Origin: Typha latifolia
Lineage: Eukaryota > Streptophyta > Magnoliopsida > Poales > Typhaceae
Reading direction: 5' to 3'
NCBI GenBank assembly: GCA_019914945.1
Contig: CM034104.1
Coordinates: forward strand, 5,148,501-5,212,500
Length of the DNA stretch: 64,000 bases
The notes beneath the pieces are model-generated. The model was not told where the DNA came from and ran no database searches. It saw only the letters and a list, made by a program, of their open reading frames with translations. Shown here piece by piece: positions 24,008-36,396 of this stretch. Each line of letters opens with the position of its first letter. Positions within the stretch are counted from its first letter, which is position 1. A program made the position numbers and the translations under genes.

Positions 24008-24845
24008 TGACAAGCATGAAACGTCCTCTTCAATATCTAGATTGATTGCAGGAAAGTAGTCCGTGCAATCGAGAGAAAATATTCACAAGATATTCTTCCT
24101 AGTCAGAAAATTACAAAACTAAAAGTGGTCGATCCATAACTTCATGATCTATATTTTTAGGATTTAGCCCTTCGCATTTGGACCGCAACTGAGACAAAAA
24201 TATGCTCGAGTGGGAGTGATGGTGGTGGTGATGGGTGGAGAGGATGATAGGGTTATTGATGATAATGGAGATGAGGGTGGATGGTTGATGTAGTTTAATG
24301 GATACGGATGAAGGGGGAAAAGTGGTCGAGATCCCATGGAGGAGGAAGACTCGATAGACGAGAGAGTTTAGAAGATAGATGAGACCTTGCCAATGGTAGA
24401 GGTGGCTGGTTGGTGAAAAGAAAGGAAGGAGATTAGGGTAGAGAGACTAGAGAGAGGATAGACGAAGATAGAAATCATGTTTCATTCATAATAATTATTT
24501 TGGTTTTCATCCACACCTTTTAAGAGGCTAACCAACAAGCCAAAATAATAATTATTAATACTAATAATAATGGGCTCTCATCGATCGTGCTCGAACGCAC
24601 AATATACGTTCTCTATGGATGTGAACTAATGTAGGTGTTCGCACGCGGGCATTCGATCGCGCTTAACCACGTTTGCACGCGGGCGTTTGAATGTGCCCGA
24701 CTGCGTTTGAACGCACATTTTGCATTCTCTGTCGATGCGAACTAATGTAAGCATTCGCAAGGGCGTTTGAATGCGACCTATAGAAACTTTATTTTTTCTG
24801 AAAATAAATAACTAATGCAATAAGAAAAGACTCTATTAAGGCATT
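24008..24845 (-). repeat. 3' LTR of chromovirus B (unit 2)
   Basis: Counterpart of 9397-10235, with the same start, GGTGGTGGTGATGG-rich stretch and GTTCGAAC-like motifs. Confidence 0.65.
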
Positions 24846-27800
24846 CGAACGCGCCTAACCATGTCCTCAAGGTGCACAGTCGGGGAAGCGCTCCAAGATG
24901 TCCGTCTCCAACTCCCATATCGTCTCATCAGATAGTTTTCCAAGCCACTCGAGTAGGACCTCCATCTCCAATCTAGTACTATGACGTCTTCGATGCCTCG
25001 CAAATACATGAACTGGCTCCACAATCTCTGTCTCCTCCAATGACTCTAGTAGAACTAATCCAATGATCTAATGATCTCCAATCTGCTCCCTTAGTAATGA
25101 AACATGGAAGACTGGATGTACTCTCGACCCCTCAGGCAGCTCTAATCAATACGCAACCAGATCTATAAACTCTAACACCCGAAATAGACCGATGTAGCAA
25201 TGTGCTAACTTCTAGTTTTGCATCGGACGCAAGGTCACCTATCGGTACGGTTGCACCTTGACGAACACCCAACTGCCGATGTCAAACTTCTATTCCCAAT
25301 GGCTGTGATCATAAACTTGCTTCATGCAATTTTGAGCAAGTTTAAGATAGGCACGCAACCTCCTCAATGTGGTGTCTCTATCCATCAATGCCAAGTTCAC
25401 CTCCGTTCGATCCGCATATGCCATGGGGTCATGGGTGCGTAATGTCAAAGCCATGTGCCCATAGACTATCTCGAATGGAGTCATGCCAATACTGCTATGG
25501 TGGGTAGTGTTATAAGACTACTCTGCCCACGGTAAGAACTCCAACCATCATCTCAACATCTCTCTCACAAAACACCGCAAATACTGCTCAATGCCTCGAT
25601 TGATCACCTCAGTTTGGTCGTCTGTCTGTGGATGGTAAGCCAAACTAACATTCAATCAAGTCCCCTGCAACCTGAAAAACTATACCCAAAAGTTGCTCAC
25701 AAATACACGATCATAATTAGAGACAGTCGTGCGTTGCATACCATGAAATTTTATAAAAAATTTAGCCACCGACTTGGTTAAGAATAGATGCGACAATGCA
25801 AAAAAATGCGCATACTGGCTCAATATGTCATCCACCACAAAAATAACATAGTAGCCATGTACCAGCAGAACACTTCTATGAAATCCATTGAAATGTCTTT
25901 CCAAACACGGTCTGGTATTGGTAGAGGTTGAAGTAATTTGGCCAGTTTCAATGTGTTTGCCTTCGCCCTTTGACAAACTTCGCAAGCACGAATAAAACTC
26001 CTCACATTCCGCTTCAGTCCTGGTCACGTGCAACTCTGTGATATCCTCCTATATGTCCTCAAGACACCCTCATGACCAGTCTCCAAAGTGTGGTGGAAGT
26101 GCTCCAACAATTTCTGCCACAATCCATCATTTGAGGGTACCCGGATGCACCCGCAGCCAGCAGCAAACTGCCTCGGTTGTCCAACTCCGGATGGCGCTCC
26201 GGATAATCCAATAACTCCTATAATAACCTCATAATATCTGGGGCAGATGTACATGTATACCTCATCTCGTCAAGAAAAGAAAAAATGGGAGAAGAATTCT
26301 TGTATTGGGTTAGCGTGATAGTGCAACCGCCGCTCTATTTTTTATCTACTTCTTGTACTGAATTTTATAATCATACCCCAGGAATTTTGTGACCCATTTC
26401 TGCTATGCGGAGTGTGGATTCGCTATCCCATAAAGTATGGAAGAGTCTTTTGATTGGTTCGAATAATAAATCGCCTATATATCAAATAAGGCCTCCACTT
26501 CGTCACCACATATAGTATTGCGAACATCTCAAATTCGTAGGTCGATAATTGTTGGGATTTTTGTGATAAAGACTTGCTAAGAAAGGCTATGGGATGTCCA
26601 TCTTGCATTAGTACAGCTCCTATGCCAACTCTCGACCCATCGCATTCCACAACAACCTCTTTGGTGAACTTTAGTACAGTTAGAGCGTGCACTATTGTCA
26701 TTGTTGTTTTCAACTTTTCAAAGGCAGTAGTGGCATCCTCCATTCATCTAAAAGAGTCTTTCCTCAACAAAAAGTGAGAGGAGCAGCGATCTTGCCATAC
26801 CCGGCGATGAAGCAGAAATAATACCCGATCAGCCCCAAGAAGCTACGCAATCCTATGGTAGAAGTAGGGATCGGCCAAGCTGTCATGCACGCCACCTCTT
26901 GACGATCCGATGCCACTCCTTCCATTGTTATGATGTGGCATAAATACTCCACTTGTGGTACTCCCCATAGGCATTTGGACTTCTTAATCTGCAGCTAGTT
27001 TTGCTTCAACAAATTCAGCACATCCTCTAAATGCTGCCAATGCTCTATTTCAGTCCGCTGTACGGAAAAATGTCGTCAAAGAGTACCAAGACATACCGTT
27101 GCAGCAAATGCTGAAAAATATCATTCATGAGGCCATAAAATATTGCTGGAGCATTGGTGAGACAAAATAGCATCACCCGAAACTCATAGTGCCCGTCCCG
27201 TACTCAAAATGTAGTTTTGTGCACATGCACCGGTGATACCACTGCCTTTAAGTCAAGTTTGCTGAATGTGGTTGCCCCTACAAGCTCATCCAGCAGCTCC
27301 TCTATGATCGGAATGGGATACAGGTCCTTGACGGTGATATCATTTAGTGCCCGGTAGTCCACACAAAAATGTCACGATCCGTCCTTCTTCCGCACTAATA
27401 ACACGGGCGATGAATAGGAGCTATGGCATGGTTGTATGAGGCCTTGTTCCAACATCTCGACCACCATCTTGGAGATAAATTCCTTCTACACATGTGGATA
27501 CTGATATGATCTTACGTTCGCTAGTGCAGCCCTGAGCACAATCTCTATGCAATGGTCCGCCGTTCGCCTCGGCGGCAACACTTTTGGCTCCTCAAATATT
27601 CTAGCAAATTTATCCAATAAATTAGACAAATCAATTATAGTACTTGGACTCATTTGAGGCTCATCTCCTACTGGTTTAACTAAAAAAGATAGGCCCAACC
27701 ACTCGCACAATGCAGCCCCATTATTTGCTGCATCGCTGAAATCAGCAGGGATCGAACACTATCAAGCTACACAGCTTTGTTTCCTTGCTTAAATTTTATC

Positions 27801-28458
27801 CACAAACTCTAGAAATCAAATGTGACGGGTCCCAAGCTCTACAACCACGGAGTGCCAAGGACAATGTCCGCTCCTCGCAGCACCAATGGATACAAGTTCA
27901 CAATGATGTCGTGTCCTTGCACACGTATACCTACCCGGCAGCACAAGCTCTCTACCGGAAGCTTCGTGCCGTCTCCAATAGCGATCTCAAACCCCATTGT
28001 CAGTTCAGCATCCAAGCCAATCTTTCTCATCAACCTCTCGTCTAGAAAGTTATGTGTACTCCCGGAATTGATAAGGATATACACACAATGCTTTCTAACG
28101 AGTCCGTCCACCTGTAATGTTCTAGGCGCGGAAGTACCCGAATATGCATACATAGATATCTCAACTTGAATATCTTCCTCCGCGTCCTCCTCCACGTCCT
28201 CGCCATGGATCTCCTTTGTATACTCTCTATCACCAATAACCTTATCGTCCCCTTTGAGACCATCAATGAGCATTACACTCCCGATCGGTTTGGAACATCG
28301 ATAACCGGGGGTGAAATGTTCATCGCATCGAAACTAAAGCCCCTTCACTTTTCACTCCTCCACCTAGAGAGGTGTGAGAGTTTGAATGGGGGGTCTTGTG
28401 CGTCCTCTAACATCGAAAGAGGGTCTCTAGGGTGGTCGTGCCCCCGTAATAAAAGCGT
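24836..28458 (-). pseudogene. Decayed chromovirus B gag-pol (unit 2)
   Basis: Same remnant as 10225-13850 with the same domain order (protease 27839-28200, RT about 26740-27710, RNase H 26423-26743, integrase 25290-26254, chromodomain-like tail near 24836-25010) and the same Asp-to-Asn change in the protease. Local differences from unit 1 shift frames in the integrase (25861, ACCAGCAGAAC here against ACCAAAGAGAAC) and in RT (27050-27070, 27200-27240). The first of these agrees with the third copy at 53000, so unit 1 is the deviant there. Confidence 0.85.
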
Positions 28459-29070
28459 TGTACGTTTGGATGTAATACACATAGACAAGAGCGGGTACAT
28501 ATTAAATTTAGTTGGGTCACGAGTTGCATGTGGATATTTGAAATTGGTGTGAACCAATGCTAGTAGGTGATCTTAGTGAGGCTGATTTAACGAGACTTAT
28601 GAGACATACTTCTAGAAATTGTTGGAGGCTGTGAAGTGATTTTGGACTAAATGAAAGTTCGTGGAAATAGCAAAAGTAGATGGTAAGATGATCTATGGTT
28701 TAAAAACGATAGATGAAAGATGAATTACTAAGAGGATCAATATAGAAGATGGTAGAATATGAGTAATGTCTGTGGTTGGGCTGATCTTAGTGAAAAAAAA
28801 AGTTATTAAGAAGAGACGACTGGAAAGCTAGAGAAGTACTTGCTATAGAAATTTTCAAAAGAAAAATGATGGATCTAGAAACTATAGTGTCAAACCCCAG
28901 TGCTCTTAAAGAAGCTCTATGCTATGCTGCTAGTTGGAAAGATTTCAAGAATATTTTATAATAGTAATACCGAAATTATCATCACTGTTTTCAACAAATT
29001 AGAAGAATCCAATTGCAAGATTGACATCTAATTTTGATCCCATCTCTAATTTTGTTTGTAGGGACACAAA
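28459..29070. other. Unclassified repeat segment ending unit 2
   Basis: Near-identical to 13851-14465. No gene recognised. Confidence 0.5.
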
Positions 29071-29950
29071 ATGTAAAAAAGCGGCAGATTAGGTTAGGTT
29101 GCCCGTGTTGGAAGGAATTGTAACTTTGTGTACCCGGATAGGCTGAACCTCTCTCCCTATATACTTTGGGTTGTATTTTTAGTTTTGAGACGGTATTCTC
29201 CTCCCAAGTGTAATAAGTTTATCTCGGTTAGCAACTTCTCTTTTAATTAAAAAGAAAATTTCGTTGTCAATATTCATATCTAGAGGTATAATTTGGATCA
29301 ATATATTTGTACTTTGTTATTAGCATGTGCAGCCTACTCGTACTGTACTATGTTTAGACTTTAAAATTGTTTAATTAGTGTTTTTGATTAGTCTAAATAC
29401 TCACATCAAATAAAATTCTCAATTAGATGAGTTATCAACTTGTTTACCTCCACTAGTTTAGTTTTGATTAATGTGAATGCCACGAAGTCATGGACTCATT
29501 TTGTTTGCTACGGGTATCAAGAATCATTTAGTTAGCTAATTTAATTGAACAATATAGATATCTACCTGGAAGTCACCTACTTGAATAAAATTCAAGTTTG
29601 TAACTCACATAGAACGGTACAATATTTAATGTGCAGAACTACATTAGGAAAAAACTAGTTAAATTGTTTAGAATCTCAATAAGTACTTAGGAAGGATTGG
29701 TACAACCGACAAAAATTTGGATTAAGTATGCATTTGGATTAAATATTTGTCGGTTGTACAGAATCTTCTATTACATTAAATAGAAATTGAAAAAGCCCCT
29801 TCGAGCTCATTGGTGAGAAATAAAAGTCAAAATTCCAGCTTGTGCCACCCACGTTCTAGCTTTTACTTCTTCAACCTAATTTGCATAACAAAGAGAAGTC
29901 TCTATCGTATCTTTGCATGGTTTACTTGCTCAAACCCATTCCTTCTCATC
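29071..29950. other. 5' flank of peroxidase copy 3
   Basis: Matches the flank of copy 2 base for base over most of its length, including the 148-bp block (29345-29490) and the inverted repeat (29700-29759). No gene. Confidence 0.7.
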
Positions 29951-29958
29951 TATAAATA
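29951..29958 (+). promoter_or_regulatory. TATA box of peroxidase copy 3
   Basis: TATAAATA 108 bp before the ATG. The greater distance comes from the longer (CT)15 run at 30000-30029. Confidence 0.85.
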
Positions 29959-29996
29959 GCTACCAGCATGAGCAGCGCTCTTCATCCCTTCTCACT

Positions 29997-30030
<34 letters not shown>

Positions 30031-30058
30031 AGATCTAGTATACATATATATAGTAAAG

Positions 30059-31130
30059 ATGAGCAGAGGTAGATGTCAGCTTCCCCTGTTGGCCTCATGC
30101 CTTCTGTTCGCAATGGCCTTCCAAGCCATGCTTCCCACTTCCTCTGCCTCCCTACAAGTTGGATTCTATGATTGCAAGTGCCCGAAGGCTGAGGAGATTG
30201 TCAGAAAGGTGGTGCACAAGGCTGTGGCCAAGACTCCTGGCATTGGTGCCGCCCTTATTAGGATGTTCTTCCACGATTGCTTTGTCAGAGTAATAAAATT
30301 ATACATTACTAAATATATTTTTTTATAATTGAAATTTTCTTCTTTCTAGAACTCATATGTATATATGAATGAGAAAATAAATTTTGGACCAGGGCTGTGA
30401 TGCTTCCGTACTCCTCGATCCAACACCAACCAACCCCAACACGGAGAAAACTTCCCCTCCAAACAACCCTAGCTTGCATGGCTTCGACGTGATTGATGAA
30501 GCCAAGGCTGCTCTTGAGCATCACTGCCCAGGCATCGTCTCTTGCGCGGACATCATCGCCTTTGCTGCTCGCGATGCCGCTAAATTCCTTGGTAGTATCA
30601 ACTACACCATCCCCTCTGGGAGGCGCGACGGAAGAGTCTCCATCGCGGCCGAGGCACTCCAAAATCTGCCCCCTCCAAATTTCAACCTCAACCAGCTCAT
30701 TGCCAACTTTGCATCCAAAGGATTATCTGTCAACGATGTTGTTACCCTCTCCGGAGCACACTCCATTGGTCAGTCTCACTGCACCTCCCTCTCGCTCCAG
30801 GATCCATTGATCGACTCATCCTTTATTGCATTCTTGAGGGGAAAATGTCTATCGACTGCAAACCCTACTATTATTGTGGATCAAGATATTGTGACGCCAA
30901 ATAAATTAGACAACCAGTATTACAAGAATGTAATGGCTCACAGAGTGCTATTCTCTTCTGACGAGGCTTTGTTGAGTAGCCCCCAGACGGCAGCCTTGGT
31001 GGATGAGTTTGCGAGGGACAAAGGAGCCTGGGAGGGGAAGTTTGGAGCTGCCATGGTGAAGATGGGAAACATAGGAGTGCTTACTGGAAACTATGGTGAG
31101 GTCAGAAAGACGTGCAGGGTTGTGAACTAG
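30059..31130 (+). CDS. Secreted class III peroxidase, tandem copy 3
   Basis: Exons 30059-30289 and 30393-31130 with a 103-bp intron. The protein is identical to copies 1, 2 and 4, with catalytic Arg68, His72 and His200. The downstream flank follows units 1 and 2 only to about 31975, then a foreign segment begins, so this gene has the shortest preserved spacer apart from copy 4. A possible poly(A) signal AATAAA is at 31329-31334. Confidence 0.97.
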
Positions 31131-31974
31131 CTAGCTAGCTTGTTTTAGTATGACATGCCATGCATATGTGACGACTTGGCTCATGATGACTTGGTATTTG
31201 TTTTCCAATGTGTATTGTTTTACGTTGCACTCTGTGAATCATTTAGTCTGCTGATGTTGTTTGTCTTGTTTAATTCCATTCTTTTTTTCATTTCGTAGCT
31301 ATTGTTTGTCATGATCAGTGTAATGTACAATAAATTGCTTTGTGCTAAATCTTTGTGCTGTCTTCCAGTTCTTTTTACCATATTTCTTTCGATCCTTAGA
31401 ACATGCACGGGAGCCCTATTTCTTATTTTGAAACAACTCTTTTCTGGCTTACGCAAGATGGATCTAGTATATCCAATTTCTTAATTCAAACTAATCAAGT
31501 TAGCTGAAAATAATAATACACTAAATAGAAAAATCAAAGCAATAAAATAAATACAAACCGATAAATAAATACTGGAAAAAAAAACTATTTTGACATAGTG
31601 ATAATAACTAGGAAAATCAAAGCAATCAATCAAGCAAACGCAAAAAACTTGTACGATAAAACACCATTATGCGAACCAAAGATAATAAAAACTATGAATG
31701 GAAGTACTTATATCTAATGTAATATTAAGACATATGCCTTGTGGAATAGTGCTCACCGAGAGAAAATTGAAGATCAAACGAGAAATCAACTGAATCCAAT
31801 GAACTTTCCATTGTGCAGGCTAGGTGTGCACTTAAAAACAGATTTTACATACGACTTTGTATATAGATCGTGGGTCGGTTTATACTCGGTAAGTCAGGTG
31901 CGCACTCGATAGGCTGATCAAAAGCAAATAGTTTTGAAACTAGTTTAAATTTTGGTATTTTTCTTTTTGGGTAG

Positions 31975-32344
31975 ATGTTACAGAAGCTGAGACGAGTTAT
32001 CTACATCAATGACCATCACCAACACACGAAGAGCTTTGAGGAGTGATGCATAGTGATATACTTGACAACTAGACATGAAGTCAATCTAATCATTGAATAG
32101 TTAAGGGAGACCAATTTTACACGGGCGTCAGCTCTTAGATAAGGAACGTCTAAGTGTTTGTAAGTACTTCCTATTTATGAGAATGTAATGTTATGGATTG
32201 ATCTAATTTAAGTGGATTTTATTTTTTCTCTTGACCTATTGAGAGGTTATTTTATATTAAAAAAATTATGGTCGTGTGTTTGTGGACTTTTTTTTACTTT
32301 TTTATTCCATCTCTTACTCGGATTTCCAAACTAAGAAAGTTGAT
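31975..32344. other. Foreign segment after unit 3 breakpoint
   Basis: At about 31970 (TTTTTCTTTT) unit 3 leaves the common unit. The next 370 bp have no counterpart elsewhere in the window and no coding frame I recognise. T-rich and A-rich runs suggest an untranslated transposon part. Confidence 0.5.
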
Positions 32345-33009
32345 CAATGAAATAGAATGACTTAAATGAGAAGCTTCAATGAGATTTAAAAAATTCTTTA
32401 TCTCTCTCATGATTAACTTCTGAGAAAGTTTAATTACATGATAAAATTTAATTTTTGGAAGTTTACATGCATAAACATGTAGAATGTAGAAAAAATATGG
32501 TTGTTAGAGTTAACAAGTTATAATTTGATTTATTAAAAGTTAATTAGTCTCCTTTTCTCTATAGGTTCATTGAAGATCGATCGAGAAAATGCAAAGAAGG
32601 ATATATAATTGAAATTATCAAAGTGATACATCTATTTCCAATTCTTCGATGAGAAAAATAAAATTGTAAGCGGCGAAATATTACCTTGAGGAGGAAAAAA
32701 GGAGGACATGGCTACATCGAAAACACCTCTTCGGATTATACCATTACATCAAGAAAGAGAGGTGATATTGTTTCTACATTTTGTTTCTTTGTTTTGTGAG
32801 ACCGATGTATGACCATGATTGTATGTATGCTATGAATTGGAAGAATATTTATAGAAGTTATTTTGTTCTTACTTATCATAGATGTGGGCATTAAAAGCAC
32901 AATAGATCTAGATGTTTCCTTCCATGTGACATTAAAGTTCACTTTAGCTCTAAATGTTTTTCTCACCAAGCACATGTGGACACATCCTTTGATTTGCGTA
33001 ACATATGTA
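32345..33009. other. Diverged spacer piece and unknown DNA
   Basis: 32345-32724 is a diverged copy of 6120-6452, ending at ACATCGAAAA just where element A starts in the other units. 32725-33009 is unlike anything else here. A minus-strand frame (32736-33017, 93 codons) has no domain I can name. Confidence 0.5.
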
Positions 33010-33675
33010 GTTTTCATGATGAAATACTTGCTACTTCTTAAGAGAACCGTAGTCTATAAGCTATCACATCCTTGTAGTATTGGCTATCCAATTAATTTGG
33101 CGTCACAATATCTTGATTCACAACCACAGTAGGGCTTGTAGTCGATGGGCATTTGTTCCTGAAGTAATAAAAGATGGCCTAATTCAGGGATCCTACAACG
33201 AGATCAATGAGTAATTGAGGTCACTGATGGAGTGTGCTTCGGAGAGGGTGGCTAGATCATCCATGTATAACCCCTTGGATGCAAAGCTAGTGATGAGCTA
33301 GGTGAGATTGAAGAAAGGAGGGGGCAGATTTTGGAGCCTCTTGGCTACAAAGGAGACCCTTCCATTTCGCCTTCAAGAGCAAATGATGTAGTTAATGCCA
33401 CTAAAGAATTTAGCTGCATCGCAAACAATAAAGGCGATAACATTTGCACAAGAGAAGATGCTTGGGTAGTGATGCTCGAGAGCAGCCTTTGCTTCGTCGA
33501 ACACTTTGAAGCCCTCCAAGCTACGGTTGTTTAGAGCGAAAGTTTTCTCTATGTTGGGGTTGGCCGGTGTTGGGTCAAAGAGTACAGAAGCATTAGAGCC
33601 CTGGTTCAAAAGTTATTGGTAATTATTTGTATTCATATATGCATACAAATTCTACAAAAAGTAAGATTTAATTAT

Positions 33676-33709
<34 letters not shown>

Positions 33710-33835
33710 TTGTAATGTATAACTTAATTACCCTAACAAAGCAATTGTGCAAGAACATCCTAATAAGGTCATCGCCAAGGCCTTACTATGAAGGCATGAG
33801 GCTAAGAGAGGAACCTGACATCTATCTCTGTTCTC
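33010..33835 (-). pseudogene. Inverted class III peroxidase pseudogene
   Basis: Minus-strand copy of the peroxidase gene, strongly diverged. Its 5' end near 33835 matches the start region of the functional genes, but the ATG is lost. About 110 bp of exon 1 (signal peptide end to helix A) are deleted. The distal motif follows at 33738-33790 with the His72 codon changed (CTTGCACAATTGC). The intron (about 33620-33735) contains an expanded TA microsatellite at 33676-33710. Exon 2 runs from 33609 ([30 protein letters not shown]) through the proximal-His region near 33230 to LDSQYYKD near 33080, with several frameshifts and stops. It is not expressible as an enzyme. It is clearly older than the four identical genes and lies opposite to them. 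Confidence 0.9.
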
Positions 33836-33853
33836 TTGGATCATAGTATTCAA

Positions 33854-34228
33854 TGTTGGGCAAATATGTAATATAATTATGAATTGCATATTTGTTGACA
33901 CCATCTAATAGAGAGAGAGAGAGAGAGAGAGCTGAGAGATCCATAAGAAAATTGGAGAGGATTTCTCAAGGGTAAATATTAAAGCTTTAGAAGATCTATT
34001 GTAGTTTGAAAAGAAGGGCTAAGAACATATGAGATGAGTCATGTGTTCACGAGGATGATTGATGATTTCTCTACAAATTGGATTGATCCATGAGAATTTC
34101 CATAGATTCAGATTTAGAGTTTCGCACCCAAGTATTTATGATTAGAGTATACTTTGATATAGACTGGTCCTTAGGTTTAGGTGGAAAACTATTTCTTCTT
34201 CCCATGGTATAAGTGTTTGACCCCAACA
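33854..34228 (+). repeat. LTR of a Ty1/copia-type element
   Basis: A 375-bp LTR with inverted ends TGTTGGG and CCCAACA, followed after AG by a degenerate tRNA-Met primer site. It contains a GA microsatellite (about 33910-33931). Fragments of the same LTR occur at 9150-9396 and 23760-24007, where chromovirus B has inserted into it. Confidence 0.8.
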
Positions 34229-34230
34229 AG

Positions 34231-34243
34231 TGATATTAGAGCC
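34231..34243 (+). other. Degenerate primer-binding site of the copia element
   Basis: TGATATTAGAGCC differs from the canonical TGGTATCAGAGCC at two positions, both G-to-A or C-to-T type. Its position directly after an LTR ending CCCAACA supports the call. Confidence 0.75.
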
Positions 34244-35305
34244 TCCTATGACAAATGGTAGCTCTTCGTTGATTTTGAAAGAATTAAGATTATTTTGATC
34301 AGTTTTTTATCGAATTATGGGTTAAAGTTTCTTGATGATTCATAATAGATTTTTTGTCTTAAACTTAAAGTCTAGAAAAGCACAAATTAAAAAGTTGATT
34401 TCATTCTCGAATTGCATGTAATGTGGGTGCATTCGAATGTAATCACTTATCTTGCCAATTGCGTTCGAACGTAGTCAATTATCTTGCCAATTGCTTTCTA
34501 ATGTAGTCACTTATCTTACCAGTTGCATTCAAACGCAAAAAATCACCCCTCATTATGTGTGAACGCACCTTATGGTGCGTTTGGACGAGATGCGAACATG
34601 CTATGAACGTGGTAATTTTGTTTAAACTATTGTTATTGTGATGCAATTTTATGTATGTTTTAAGGTTAAGTTATAAGTTATGATTTTTGTAAAGGCACTT
34701 AAGTTATATATGCACCTTAAATTGAATTAGTTGAGTTATAATTTTATTAAAGTGACCTCTTATAACAAGGTTAATTTGTGTTCATTGTACATAAAGTATT
34801 ATGTGTGCATTCAATAAGTGAAAATATTGATCGGCCTAAAGGAAGGCTAATGCTTGTTAAAGTTGTTTGTGCAATTTAATGATAATAAAGTACAATGATG
34901 ATTATTATGTTTAATACCAAAAGGAGTGCATGTTGATCGATATGTTATTGAATCATCAATACTCTATTATTACACCAAAGTATCATAATAAATTAATTCC
35001 TTGCCAAAAGGTGATCACTTAATGGAAACTGATACCTTGATAAAGATGGTTTCGTTTAGCCTTTATTTGAATTTAATTTATAAACTTATGTGTTTTCAAC
35101 TAAATTGTGTTGTTTTGTGTGTTTATTCTTTATTTATTATTCAGCTAGCATTGCTACAGGCCTAAATGATATACCTATGTTAAACCAATTTTAAATCATG
35201 GAAAAAAAACTTAATGATAGTTCTTGGTATAATGGGCCTAGACCTTGCATTACAGATTGTCTCTCCTACTATTACAGATTCAGTACTTTTGAAGAAAAGA
35301 AGGAG
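34244..35305 (+). other. Copia leader region with 32-bp minisatellite
   Basis: Long AT-rich untranslated leader between primer site and gag. At about 34436-34540 three 32-bp repeats occur, each with TATCTT(G/A)CCA(A/G)TTGC followed by a TTCGAA-like hexamer. No coding frame is supported. Confidence 0.55.
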
Positions 35306-35569
35306 AATGAAGAGTGAGAGAGGCCAAATCGCATGTGTCTCGTAATAATAAAGAGATCTATATCAGAGGCATTTTGGGGGACAATTTCAAATTCGATTGT
35401 TACGGCTAGGAAGTTTTTGGAAGACATTGAGAAGATATTTGTTAGGAATGAAAAGTCTGAGATTGGTACACTCTTAGCGAAAATCATCTCAATCGAGTAT
35501 AAAGGAAAATGAAACATATGAGCGTACATTATGGCAATGTCTAATGTTGCTTCAACATTAAGGGCACTC
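35306..35569 (+). pseudogene. Copia gag (UBN2-type) remnant, 5' part
   Basis: One frame encodes CLVIIKRSISEAFWG, FLEDIEKIFVRNEKSEIGTL, EYKGK and YIMAMSNVASTLRAL, the pattern of plant Ty1/copia Gag (UBN2 family). Two TGA codons (in KGK*NI*AY) break it. It stops at RAL, where chromovirus C is inserted, and resumes in the same frame after C at 41937. Confidence 0.85.
35565..35569 (+). other. Left target-site duplication of element C
   Basis: CACTC here is repeated at 41935-41939 directly after the right LTR. Removing C and one CACTC restores the copia Gag frame across the joint (RAL then KLEN). Confidence 0.7.
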
Positions 35570-36341
35570 TTTCTAATAAACCTAGTTAGAGTCTTTTCTT
35601 ATTGTATTAATTATTTATTTTTATTAAAATAAATTTTATGTTGGTCACGTTTCAACGTGGTTGGGGGCACATTTGAACATCTTTACAAACGCCTGCATCA
35701 GGTTCGCAAAAATAGAGAACACGAAATGTGTGTTCGAACGTCTGCATTAGGTTCGCATTGATAGAGAACACCTTTTGTGCGTTCAAATGCGATCGACGAG
35801 AGTCCACTAGAATTAGGGCTAATAATTATTATTTTGTCTTGTTAGCTAGCCTCTATAAATGTGTGGATGGCAACCAAAATCAAAATGCTATTGGAATATT
35901 GGTTTCTTGCCTCTCTATCTTCTCGTCTAACTTCTAATCTCCCTTGACTGTTGGCAAGTTCTCTCCTAACTTCTAATCTCCTTCGTCTATCAAGTCCACC
36001 CTCTTATTTGGGATCTCGACTACTTCTTCCCCTTCATCTTTATCCCTTAAACAACATCAACCTTACACCCTCATCTCCATTATCATCCATAACCCTAACA
36101 TCCACTCGACCTGTCACCACCACCATCATCTACACTATATCATATTTTCTTCATAGTTTCTGCTCGAATCTACAAAGGGCGTAAATACAAAAAACATAGA
36201 TCAGGGAGTTATAGATCGATTCCACTTAGTTTCGTAATTTTTTGACTATGGAAAAATATTTGGTGAATAATTTCTTTCGGTTGCGTGGACTGCTTCTTAT
36301 AATAAATTCAGATCTTGAAGAAATCATTCCATAACCTATCA
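35570..36341 (+). repeat. 5' LTR of chromovirus C
   Basis: Similar to 41102-41934 and ends CTATCA before the primer site. Its start is eroded (TAATAAACCTAG against TGATACACCTAG). It includes TATAAAT at 35854-35860 and GTTCGAAC-like motifs at 35640-35790. It is shorter than the 3' LTR (772 against 833 bp), mainly through one indel in a CT-rich stretch near 35910. Confidence 0.85.
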
Positions 36342-36342
36342 T

Positions 36343-36355
36343 TGGTATCAGAGCC
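36343..36355 (+). other. Primer-binding site of chromovirus C
   Basis: Canonical TGGTATCAGAGCC two bases after the 5' LTR, complementary to initiator tRNA-Met. Confidence 0.95.
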
Positions 36356-36396
36356 AGGCGAACCTCAGATCTCTATTAATCATAGAAACAAGGAAG

